Source: Gyrodactylus bullatarudis (taxonomy: Eukaryota; Platyhelminthes; Monogenea; Gyrodactylidea; Gyrodactylidae). From it: DNA of 64,000 nt. A program made the position numbers and the translations under genes. The stretch is taken from positions 62,001-126,000 of the forward strand of contig SSNU01000172.1 in the NCBI GenBank assembly GCA_012064415.1, written 5' to 3'. Shown here one piece after another: positions 11,200 to 21,250 of this stretch. The notes under the pieces are model-generated. The model worked only from the letters and a program-made list of their open reading frames with translations. It did not search any database and had not been told where the DNA came from. The stretch's first letter is position 1. The number at the start of each line of letters is the position of its first letter.

Positions 11200-11480
11200 T
11201 TTGTTTAGATACCCCAAATCGCAATTGAAAATGAATAAGCGCCAACTATTTTCAATAAATTTTTCTACTACGATCGATTATAACCTAAATTTTAAGTCAT
11301 TTGAATGCAATTTTAAACAGAAATAGGTTCGTAAGGTATATTAAGCACGGCATTTTCTCGTAAAAAATCCGATCAATTTGGGATATGTGGAAGATGTTAG
11401 GGAAAATGGGATTTTGGGGTATTAGAGAATTAGAAATTTCGATTTTAAATTTCTTATCCTGCTTTAGATTCCTGAGATTA
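11200..11480. repeat. Interspersed repeat R2, copy 2 (decayed)
   Basis: Resembles 10,765-11,060 and 37,250-37,590 through ATACCCCAAATC, CAATTGAAAATGA, AATTTTTCTACTACGA and GGGAAAATGGGATTTTGG. The two neighbouring copies may come from a local duplication or from two insertions. Noncoding. Confidence 0.45.
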
Positions 11481-11724
11481 AATTTCTTAGTTAGATCTAA
11501 CAAATTCGCATTGCTGCCGGAACATTGTTAGGGAAAAATTAATTAACTCGCCCTACTATATAGTTAACAAACTTCAAACTGAGGAAGGTATTTTGAAAAG
11601 ATATTTCTCCCACAAAATTTTTGATCAACAGTTAATAAGATTGAGAATACTACATTCATTCTTGTTTTCAAACTAAATAAATTTCATAAATTCTAAGGCC
11701 AGATTCTGCGTCAAATTTTGGGTT

Positions 11725-11765
11725 TCTTTTGTTATGACCAGATCAGAATAAAAGTGACACTCCGT
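11725..11765. repeat. Element end shared with 44,890
   Basis: CAGATCAGAATAAAAGTGACACTCCGTGTAATTA matches a segment at 44,891-44,924 with few changes. Read on the minus strand it is TAATTACACGG-AGTGTCACTTTTA, which looks like a Tc1/mariner-type terminal repeat beginning with TACAC. No partner end is visible nearby, so these may be solo ends. Confidence 0.35.
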
Positions 11766-11850
11766 GTAATTAATAAGATTGAGATAAGTACATATTTAGT
11801 GTTTTGGGACTATAGTTTCGAGTAGTTAAAAATTAGCATAAATTACTCAC

Positions 11851-11944
11851 CTAGAAAGGTTTGAGAGATATATTCTGATATCTGAACTGACGCTCGATCC
11901 ATGGCATGGTAATGATTCAATTCACGATTAAGCAACTTTTTAAA
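11851..11944 (-). CDS. PDE4: PDE4 exon: UCR2 second part
   Basis: 94 bp, acceptor CATTTCAG before TTTAAAAAG, donor CTAG|GTGAGT. It encodes FKKLLNRELNHY followed by QISEYISQTFL, the hallmark of PDE4 upstream conserved region 2 (mammalian FKRMLNRELTHL...VSEYISNTFLD). UCR2 folds over the catalytic pocket and restrains cAMP hydrolysis until UCR1 phosphorylation or ligand binding releases it. The exon starts in phase 0 and ends in phase 1, which is the same break point as in vertebrate genes (inside the Asp codon after FL). The linker between the two conserved blocks is changed (HAMDRASV), but the length is kept. The next exon is not found within the remaining 11.8 kb. Confidence 0.92.
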
Positions 11945-12609
11945 CTGAAATGATAAACAAATGTTAATTTATCATCTTTAATATTATAAATAAAATTTTT
12001 AAAGAATACAAAGTACATCTTACTAATAATTTATATAAATGATGTCGAAATTATATTTCCATTTCTAGAGTACTTTGCCAGCTAAATTTTAATGAAATTA
12101 ATAAAATTGGAACTAAATGTGATTCCCATTTGTGTCTCAACGAATGATTATGTATAAACACAATATCATCATTTCAGTCCAAAAGTGATTATAGCAGCAA
12201 AATTTCGCAAAGAAAACAGTAAATACATTCAGTTATTTATTCGTTGAATAAATTAATTCGATTAGGCGTTAATTGAGTATCATTCAACTCGAATTCTTTT
12301 CATCTGGACAAAAAATTAGCATTCTGAGAGTGCTTGCAAAATAAAGAGAAAAACAATCAAGTTAATTGAATACGAATACGTATCTGTAATTAATAAGAGT
12401 ATTTCAGTATTATGCATTGTAGTAGGATGTGAATGGAATGTTTTGAAGGTGGACATTTCCAAGTTTGAGAACATCTCTTTCAGCTATGGTGTAATTTTCT
12501 CAACACTATAAAAACTGAAAAGATTCTTGAAAACCTCTGCCACTATACTTTCTTGGACAGACTTTAATCCTTTTTCAAAATTCAATAGTAGGAAGAGAAT
12601 ATATTAAAT

Positions 12610-12646
12610 CACTAGATGTACATTTCTAAAAGGATCATCAGTAGTG
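12610..12646 (-). ncRNA. Hammerhead ribozyme in left arm
   Basis: Minus-strand reading: CACTA, core CTGATGA, a short TCCTTTTA in place of stem II, then GAAATGTACATC and TAGTG. CACTA and TAGTG pair as stem I. ATGTACAT is a self-complementary stem III between A15.1 and U16.1, with C17 as the cleavage base. Stem II is weak (one U-A closing pair). Minimal hammerheads with palindromic stem III are thought to act as dimers. Sequence is identical to the right-arm copy. Confidence 0.65.
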
Positions 12647-12675
12647 TCACTTTTAAAATTATATAATTTAAAAAG

Positions 12676-12996
12676 GATTTACTTAAACCTGAAGAGAATA
12701 CTCTATTGATTTACAAATTTCAATGCACTTGTGGGGCTTCATATATAGGACGGACTATAAGGAAACTTGCTACAAGATCCAGTGATCATTTGAAGAAAGA
12801 CACAGCGATTACAAGACATCTTAAACAGGAGAATCATGCTGCCTCAATTTCAAATTTTTCCATTCTTTATAAAAATCCTGGAGACGACAGCATAGATGTA
12901 TGGGTCAAAGAGAAATTCTTTATTAACTTATACAAACCAAATCTATGCGTTCAGAAAAATTATTCATACAATCTTCAACTACCCTGGCCGATATGA
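12676..12996 (+). pseudogene. GIY-YIG endonuclease domain of a Penelope-like element
   Basis: An open frame runs from the inner edge of the left arm to a stop at 12,996. It shows the domain start IYKFQCTCGASYIGRT (Tyr and Tyr-Ile-Gly catalytic core), a downstream Arg (RSSDHLKK), an AITRHLKQENH block with the conserved His, and the closing EKFFINLYKPNLCVQK, as in Penelope endonucleases. The CCHH-type Cys pair before the core is present (CTC). There is no initiating ATG; the frame starts directly at the arm boundary, so this is the C-terminal piece of a longer RT-EN protein. Confidence 0.85.
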
Positions 12997-13158
12997 GCTT
13001 TTTCACTTTTCTCTCCATTTCTGCTATTTATTGGAGAGTTTTGGTGTTTTTTCAGCTCATATTTTATTCTATTTATTTTCCTTCTTTTACTATTTCTTTG
13101 AGAATTTGTAAATTATTATATTCATTGACCTTTTTAAATTATATCATTTTAAAAGTGA

Positions 13159-13195
13159 CACTACTGATGATCCTTTTAGAAATGTACATCTAGTG
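13159..13195 (+). ncRNA. Hammerhead ribozyme in right arm
   Basis: Plus strand: CACTA (13,159-13,163), CTGATGA (13,164-13,170), TCCTTTTA, GAAA (13,179-13,182), TGTACATC and TAGTG (13,191-13,195). All invariant core bases of the hammerhead are present, stem I pairs fully over five bases, and stem III is the palindrome ATGTACAT. Predicted cleavage follows C13190. It faces outward relative to the left-arm copy because the arms are inverted. Confidence 0.65.
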
Positions 13196-13230
13196 ATTTA
13201 ATATATTCTCTTCCTACTATTGAATTTTGA

Positions 13231-14202
13231 ATTATGAACTTTAGAGGATTCTCGGACGTTTATGAAAATTTACGTGAATATTTTACTCGTATTAATCCTT
13301 TTGTAAAAGAGGGCAATATTTTGTAATGCGATAGATATTACTGCTTACTAGAGGTTTGGAGTTTTCAAATTTTCAAAAATAAATAGGATTCTACCTCATT
13401 TATAATGACAAAAATTAGAAACCAAATATTGTTTTCATTGTACTATTTAGTTAAGAGCAAAAATTATCATGTATTTTACTGATACTAATTGTTACCAAAA
13501 AAGTTAGTTATTAATTTTATGCACAGACCAAGTAAAATATTTCTTTTACTAGACTATAGAATTCAAATTAATATAGCAAAATATCAGAAAGTTATTTCTC
13601 AGTAAAATGAGTTTTTTTCAAAAATAACATTTTGTTAGATCTAAATGAAATCATGCAAAAATAGCTGTTTCATATTCCTAACAGAAGTGAACCGACCGAT
13701 CAAACGTCTGAAAATAGAGTGAAATTTCTGCATCGGGGTTCAATGAAAACAGGGGAAAAATCTTCAACCAACTTAGTCATAGAGTTTCTGTATGTAAAAT
13801 TTAATATTTTTCATAATTTTATTGGATAATAATCAATTTCAAATAAAAATTCCCAAGCACCTGATGAAATCAATGAGAAAATCGTACTAGAAGTGAAGAT
13901 ATATTTTTTCTCTTTTCTTCCTCAATCACCTGGTTATATGAGGGAATCATCAGCTAAAAGGACTGATTAAACACACACTTGAATTCATGAGAGAAGCAGA
14001 AAAAGGGGAAGCAGAGAGAGTAGACGAGATTCAATAAATTCTGGATTTATTAAAATTTAATTTCATGAAATACAATGTATATGTAATATTATGTATTCAC
14101 TGTAATGAGATAGATGGGAAATCTGTTATCCAATACTGTATATTTTAATGTATATTATTTGATGTATTATTCTGTATTTATGTATGCACGAATCTAACTA
14201 AC
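13231..14202. other. PDE4 intron, no feature recognised
   Basis: AT-rich intronic sequence between the Penelope fragment and the PDE4 exon at 14,203. No open frame, repeat arm or RNA gene could be supported. Confidence 0.5.
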
Positions 14203-14315
14203 CTTTGTGGATGCCATATTAGATACTGGACGTTTTGTTTGGATTGTTTCCAATTGTTGTAGACACCACTCGAGATCTTCAAGTGTCTCTAAGGCAGCTG
14301 TTTTGTATTCTTCAC
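14203..14315 (-). CDS. PDE4: PDE4 exon: start of UCR2
   Basis: 113 bp, acceptor TTTTCCAG, donor AAAG|GTTAGT. It encodes [20 protein letters not shown] then [17 protein letters not shown], closely matching PDE4 UCR2 ([29 protein letters not shown]). It begins with two bases of a split Ser codon completed by the exon ending at 27,230, and ends in phase 0, exactly as the FKKLLNREL exon requires. This helix pair of UCR2 contacts UCR1 and caps the catalytic domain. The strong match in a stretch with no long open frame around it is the clearest evidence for the gene. Confidence 0.94.
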
Positions 14316-16279
14316 CTGGAAAACGATCATAAATCATTCATCAACTTTATTCGAATTCAAAATTTTTAACATCAATTTGTAATTGTGATAATATTGTATT
14401 CTCAAAGAATCTTTGTTACAATCCAGGCTCACATCTACCCTTTAGGGAGGATAAAATATTTGCTGTCATTATTTTTCAATCAGACATTCTAGGAGCTTTT
14501 TTTGAGCAGTCTTCACAGTGCTATATACTAGCTTAAGTTTCTTATATTACATTCTATAATATACAACTTTAAAAGAAAATTTTCTTAGGTATTATACATA
14601 AGGAGGCTACAAAGAAAGTTGACTAACGCTCATATCTATGGATCTTATTTTTAGTTTAAAAATTCACTTGAACCCCCACTCCGGATACAGATGGGATATC
14701 GTAAACAATGCAGCTGGATGAAAAAGAGGTAGAAATAAAATTTTATTGACAGTCTTTGAGTTAGATTAGTTGAGAATTAAATCAGAAGAAGTATATAAAA
14801 TCTCATAATAAAGATACAGTATATATAATCAGAAAGCAAGTTTAAGAACTTGAGTCTAATTTTTTATTCTCTAACTTGAATGTGCATGTGGTCGAAGTGA
14901 TATCTTTTTCCACCTTTATTTATTGTCTGATAAACACACTTGAAAATACTTTTTAGAGTACACTGTAAACTAAATAGGGCCATGAATAGGCATGTGTAAA
15001 GCTAGTCGACATGAAGATGAGAATTTAATATTTTTACAGATACAAATAACTCAATATTTTCAGTCAGGAAGAAAATTTAAAAAATTTTAATTGGACAAAA
15101 TTTAGGCAATTTTTTGAAATTCGATAATGTGCCACATTTTTAGTTCTTCAATGTATGATCTAGAAATTTTAATCGATTTCGGAGATTTGAAAAGATTAAT
15201 CGCTGATATTTGACATCAACATTTGACAAATCATTCGAATTTTACCAAAGAAAATCACAAAAATTCGGCATTATTTTAATCCCAATAACCAGCCAATGAA
15301 TTTTTGAGCCAGTAAAAAATTAATTTATTCTGAGGTAACGCAATGGTTGTACTGAATTCTGTACTATCTTGCTAAAAATTCAAGAGCCCTGATGATTTGC
15401 AAAGATACAGAATGTATCCAAACTAAATGAAATGAATCAAAACTTTTTCAGAATTATAGCAATTACCATAAAATAATGACTAAAGATGCCCAAAAAGGAT
15501 ATCAGCACAGACCAACTACTACTATTTATAATTGTATATGGCATTGTGCACGTTACTCAAAGGAGGATATAATAAATCGTCTATAAACTAATTTTACACT
15601 GGCTCAAAACTTGGCAAAATTTAATTGACAGATAGCTTTTTGGACGTGATAACTTCACCTTCTAAGCCCATGAAATGGATTCTGATAGACACATTCTTTT
15701 TAATAAAGTAGTTTTGAAAAAGTATTTTTTTGTTAACTTTAAATGTATCTTGAAAAAAACGTTTAAGATATCGTTTGTTTCAATCACATCCTCGTTATAA
15801 TTATGATCAGTTAAGCTACATACTTTTTTTTTCCAATTTTTTTATTTCTATCGATTAGTTAGCTGATATTATTATAATAGTTCTTTTTGTTTTAGATTAT
15901 AGGAATTATAATTATTATCTTCTATTTTTTTGATTCTTTCAAATTCATTCCTCATCTTGCCTAGTTTCTTCAGCAGATCTATACATATTCAGCTAATGTT
16001 TGTAATGTGTGTGTCTTTATTTATGATTAAATGCCTCTAATAATTCTACTCCGCCAGTCCTTACTCTGTATAGATTAGTAACATTAAATTTCCCTTGAAC
16101 AAATGGGAACAAAAAGTAATTCTTTTTATTTTGTTTATGCTCATTATTTATGAGCCAAAATTCTATCCATCGTCCTCCCTCCATGCATATGAAGAATATT
16201 TTTTTTGTTGATTTGAATCTAATAATTTTACACCAAGAGAAAATAATGATGAAAAATCTTGAGAAATATTTGAAATCTC
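14316..16279. other. PDE4 intron, no feature recognised
   Basis: AT-rich intron sequence. Scattered poly-T and poly-A tracts only; no coding or structured repeat that I can support. Confidence 0.45.
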
Positions 16280-16640
16280 AAGTTGAAAATTTTTTCTAAT
16301 TTTAAAGTGAGAGAGTGATCAAAAGTTGATTTTTAGGATTAAAATAAGACGAGAAAACCGACTATCACCATATAACTTCACCATATACTTCAGATATCTT
16401 GAATCATCAAAATTTAATCAGTTTTCAAGTAGGCAAAATGACCAAAAAATCTAAATTCTAATTTCCCACAACGATTGGGTTATTCTCAAATTCGGATTTC
16501 TTTGTCTTATTTCGATCCTTAAAATCGACTTTTGATCCCTCTCTCACTTTAAAATGAGCAAAATATGTCAACTTAAGTTTCATAAAATGGGAATCTGGCA
16601 CCATTTTGCAGTTTTTTTTATCATCTTTAGGTTGTTTATT
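16280..16640. mobile_element. Foldback MITE FB-A, decayed copy
   Basis: Retains the two inverted inner arms (AGTGAGAGAGTGATCAAAAG on the left; the complement CTTTTGATCCCTCTCTCACT on the right), and TCGATCCT/AGGATTAAAATAAGAC. The outer ends are lost or unrecognisable. Same family as 638-1299. Confidence 0.6.
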
Positions 16641-19600
16641 CCTGTACAGTATAAATTTTACAGTGAATCGTATGAAAGCAGGAACTTGCACGAATGACTG
16701 GATCACTAATTCTAATTTCCTACTCAAATTTTTCCTACTATTTCAACTAAATGTACCTGATAAATCACAATGAAATTTGAAAATAGAGAATCAGAAGGCC
16801 CTAGTGATCATCTTGTGTCTTCAACGTGGCTTTTCATGATCAGTAAATGGAAAAAAATCAAGAAAATTTAGGTTACGTAATAAGGTAAACTATATTTGAA
16901 AATCTCCGGCTCTGTTCTGATAGATTATGAATCATAATTTATGATTTAGGCCTGCCATACATGCTTGGAGATTTGCTTGGTTATTTCTCCAAAAAATACC
17001 AAATTAATAAGAATTAGCAAAGCAACGATGTCTAAAAAAAATGTTGACTGTGGCGGTCACAAGATTGGAATAATAATTATCAAATTACAATGAAACATTA
17101 GATTTAAAAAACTTCAAAATTGAATTGAGAATTAAACAGAGTGTTTACACTGGTATGTTGAGTTGATTCAGTGAAATAAGAGACGTTTCTTAATTGAAAA
17201 AATAATTTTGAAAAATTTTTATTCTCAAGGTATTAGTAGATAACTTTAAGGATCTTACAAAGTCAGAACGAATCGAATTAATTTATTTAATGCTTCTGAT
17301 GGAGAAAATAATTCAAGAATTACTCTCCATTAAAGTATGAACGAAAAAAGTATTTGGATTGAAAATCCCAACTGAAAACTTCTATTGCATCAATGGGGAG
17401 CTGGGTACGAATTCATATTCCAACATTGTACATAAAAGTTAATAAAAATCAGATAGAGATCATAAAAAGAGATCAAAATTTACATTTCACTGCTCATATG
17501 TACATTTTATCAAGTGTGTATGAATGTAGAGAGAAAACTTTGCAACAAGCAAGAGAAAAAGATTTTTTCAAAAAGTCAAAATAATGATTCTGTTTCATGG
17601 GATAACTCTGTAAGGAAATGATGGGAAATTTTAATCAGGACATTACTGATTGAAATGATGGAGATGATTGGGATTCGATCATCAAAATCTGTTCTTGGCA
17701 CTGTAAATTTAAATCTATTCAAAGTATCTTCCATCACCCCTTTTATTTTTAAAAGGAATGTAACCAAATACAAATTTTAAAATTTAAGAATGAAAAGAGA
17801 ATCGGATACAATTGTGAATGAATATGATACATTTTGTCTTGATCACAAACAAGAGAAAAGTAATGAATTCTGAAAATCTGCTCATTAAATTGAGATTAGT
17901 GAAAAGAAGCAAGACAATCACTTGATTATTCATTCTGAAATTCATTAAATAACAAAAAACAGGTTAGGATGAATTTCATTTTCACTGAAGATGATTCTTT
18001 TGGTGGAAGATATAGGAAATTTTTCCATTTTTGAAGTTGATTTTAAAGCAAAAAGACAAGCAAAAGGTTTTTTCAGTATTTCAATTAAACTAGGGAATTT
18101 GCAGCGTTGAAATTTTCCTTAATTTTCGAGCAGTAAAAATGACAAGAGATCAAAATGTATAAGGATTTCTACAATTTGATTTCCTATCCAATTGTGATCC
18201 TGAATGACATCTTTTGATTACTGATTACATTTTTTTAATCAGAAAGAAGAGATTCATAGTTTTCTTGAATATTTTTACAAATAGAGGTGAGATTTTTCAT
18301 GGAATATTCAGGTTTTAACTGTATGAACTCGTTAAAAAATTGAGCGGCTATTTGAAAAATTCCGAAAAATGAAAATCGAAACATCAATGACATAAGGTTG
18401 TATTGACTCAAATATTTTGAAAAAAATATTAAAGTACTATCTACTCGAAAATAATCATATGAAATTAGAATGTCTGAGATCTAAAATTGGGTTATTGTCA
18501 CTATCAACATTATTATCATTCCGTGGGGTTTTCTTAAAGAAAGAAGAATGAAATCATTGTAAAGTTAATTTCTTTTGATTTTAGCGTACCTCACTTGATA
18601 ATTACCTCTATTTAACTACACTAGTTAAATTAAACGCCAACTAGTATCTTTGAAGAATCTTGACTCACAGAAAAACTGATACTCTTATGAGTAAGCTAAC
18701 ATGACAGAATAACATAAAGAGATTCTTTTAATGATCATATGGCCATTACTGAATGACATTGCTACACACTTTAATGTTGTGATAAATGATTCCGATAAAG
18801 AATCAAGTATTTTTCTATGTATAGAGGGGATGTGTAGGTGGCAATGGAAATCTTTTCGATGACAGATTCTATTATTTTCAATTGGAACAGAGCAATTATT
18901 TCATCTATTGTTTCAACTTTTTTTAAACATAAGGAATTATCTCCTCTAGGGTGTGTGTGCGTAGATCTCAAGAAATGAATACAGTATATATCAAAAAAGA
19001 AAATCTATAGCAGAGGATATTTTGTTTAACTCACTTCCTGGATTGATTGTCTCTTCGGGAATATTTAAAAGGGACACTTGGTTACCAAAAGCGCTTCTAT
19101 ATGAGAAAAAAAAGAGTTTAACTAAATTATATAATAATCATAATAATAATTTCATCAATAATGCTTTTTTCCATGGAGAAATGAAAAAGAATAAAAAGAG
19201 GAGAGAAAATCATTTCTCTTAGTTGAAAGTCACGTGACAAATTATACAGTGTGTTTTTAGCATTTAGTAGAGTTTGGAAAAATGGAAGAGTCATCAGTAG
19301 GGCCTCAAAAATATGACCTAACTAATGGACACTTTTGCGCTTAGGAAAAATATGCCTTTTTTGAGGGCATATTTTAAGTGTTTATCAAATTTTAATAATA
19401 ATTTAAGCATTTATAATTCTTTACTCAAAAGAAGTATACTAGAATTTTACACAATTGACCTTTCGGTTGTGGATCTTAAACTAAAATTTGGCATCAATAC
19501 ATCAATGTAGTACAATGTATCTGTGTAACAAGAAACCCTGCTATATTTGTAAAAGGCGTCAAACAATAAGGTAAGAGATAAAATAGTCTTGTAAGAATAG

Positions 19601-20956
19601 TAGTCTTCGAATCTAGTAATAATTATTACCATTATAATGGCCGCTCAAATTTCTACACTCAGTGTTATTTATGAAAATATAATCATTGAAAAATTAATGG
19701 TGTATTTTTGGACTGTTTAAAGTCCTAAATGTTAGTACCAGGACTTTTTATTCGGATGTGAATTCTCTTGAAAAAATAGATTCTTATGGTCTAATTTTGT
19801 AAAAATAATTTGTCATTGGGTTAGTAATAAAAAGGCTTTTTCTTTGGCAATTATGCTATCCCCTTATGGAGTAAGTTTAACTAACATAAATCACGTACAT
19901 TCCTCTTTATTTAATGATACAAATACATGAAATGAATCGATTAATCAACGCGTTCCCATTTCAGAAAAAGTTTTGGGCTTCATTTTTCCTATCCAAAGAA
20001 AATTTTATGTGGTAGATCTTTCAGTTTGTAGAGAGTGCATATTTGAATAGGGTTTATGGCCATCACTATAAGCAAGCCCAGGATTTTAAACATTTTTTTC
20101 TAATGTAGTTTCCCCGCATTGATAATTAATATGGCAGACGAACCAATAGGCAATGCCTATTGGGCGTATAGATAAAATGCCTGAACTTGAAGCAAAAATA
20201 CAATTTATTACAGATATTTTGCAGTTAATCATAAAGCAAAGTATTTTTAATCCCATCGTGTTGAAAGAAGTAATGAAATGTGAATTCTAGACGAGTAGAA
20301 AACCAACTGGTTAAAGCCAAATGGTTTGCAATTCATTGAGGTATTCACAGAGTTTATTTGCCCAAACACGATAACAGAGTTTCCAAGATTAACTACAGCA
20401 TATGTGTAGAAGAGGAACCTGAATGTAATTTACTAGAAGAACATGTTTGCATATTAGACATGCTATACTAATTAATACTACATAAGTTTATGAATTTCAT
20501 TCCCAAAAAAATCTTTTCCCAATGAGATAGTGAGATGAAACTTTTGTATATTTTCTTAATAAAATATCGAGTGTACTGTTTGTAAGAACCCAAGAATAAA
20601 GTACATGGAAATAATAAAAATGGTAAACAATCATATAAGGAGAACAGAAATCTTTTTCCAGATTTAATTGAATATGAAGATTCAAAAATACACTTTTCAA
20701 GAGGTTTTGCCAAGAAAAACGCAATGCAATGTAAGGTCTGAAATAAAAGGTCGAAATGATTAACCCTCGCCATGGAAGTTGGTGATTTTACACATTTCAC
20801 TTATTTACATAGAAAAATATATAAAAAATAACAAAATATTATATCTGACAAGATATATTTCAAGACTTTTGACATTTTAAGATATGGTGATTTTTTACAA
20901 GCGTTTTTTCTGCAAGAATTACAGTAGGTTGGTATTTTAACTCCTTTAGTTCTTGA
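16641..20956. other. PDE4 intron, mostly featureless
   Basis: No exon or convincing coding segment. At 19,298 the sequence TAGGGCCTCAAAAATATG resembles the hAT-type end seen at 30,311 and 51,793, but no partner end was found. The stretch 20,040-20,460 has somewhat higher complexity and may be decayed transposon coding, not identified. Confidence 0.35.
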
Positions 20957-21250
20957 TCAAAAGAAGCATATCTTTATATCAGAACCAAAATCGTTATTGA
21001 CTATGCTAGTTCGTCGTCTTTTGGCCCCAATATTTTCTTCCTCCTTTGATTCAAGTCCCATGAGCTGATAACTTACCTCCTTTAGAAATATTCTTTGTGC
21101 ACATATTTTAGTAATTTGATTATCTAACCATTTTATAGAATGTAAAACATTGGCATTATAGGCTGCCATATCTAAGAATTCCAAAATACTGATCTCTTGG
21201 TAGATCTTCCGCCTTTGGTTTTGTATTCGATCATTTCTGGTTTGGATCAA
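20957..21250 (-). pseudogene. piggyBac-type transposase C-terminal fragment
   Basis: 97 codons on the minus strand. The peptide has LDMAAYNANVLHSIKW followed by QRIFLKEVSYQLM, the pattern of the end of the piggyBac (DDE_Tnp_1_7) domain (a D-x-A-x-x-N-A-Y segment, then R-x-F-L-x-E-L). A Lys/Arg-rich tail with AKRRRTS follows. There is no catalytic DDD core upstream and no zinc-finger tail downstream, so it is an isolated remnant. It is not the same copy as the element at 33.8-35.6 kb. Confidence 0.6.

Larger units (their letters stand above)
12575..13230. mobile_element. Penelope-like element fragment with inverted ribozyme-bearing arms
   Basis: Two nearly identical inverted arms of about 102 bp (12,575-12,676 and 13,129-13,230) enclose about 450 bp that encode a GIY-YIG endonuclease fragment. 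Each arm carries a hammerhead motif. Penelope-like elements typically have repeated pseudo-LTRs in direct or inverted arrangement, sometimes with hammerheads, which fits. The reverse transcriptase is absent, so this is a deleted copy. A related structure surrounds the gap at 61.6-62.3 kb and shares the internal AGAGTTTTGGTGTTTTTT-like tail. Confidence 0.78.

Noticed and set aside
13941..13952. Other TCATCAG/CTGATGA strings as hammerheads (e.g. 13.9, 15.4, 17.3, 19.3, 52.4 kb)
   Set aside because: None has GAAA at a workable distance together with pairing stems.
19298..19400. TAGGGCCTCAAAAATATG as a hAT element start
   Set aside because: Only one end resembles the family; no complementary end or target duplication was found.
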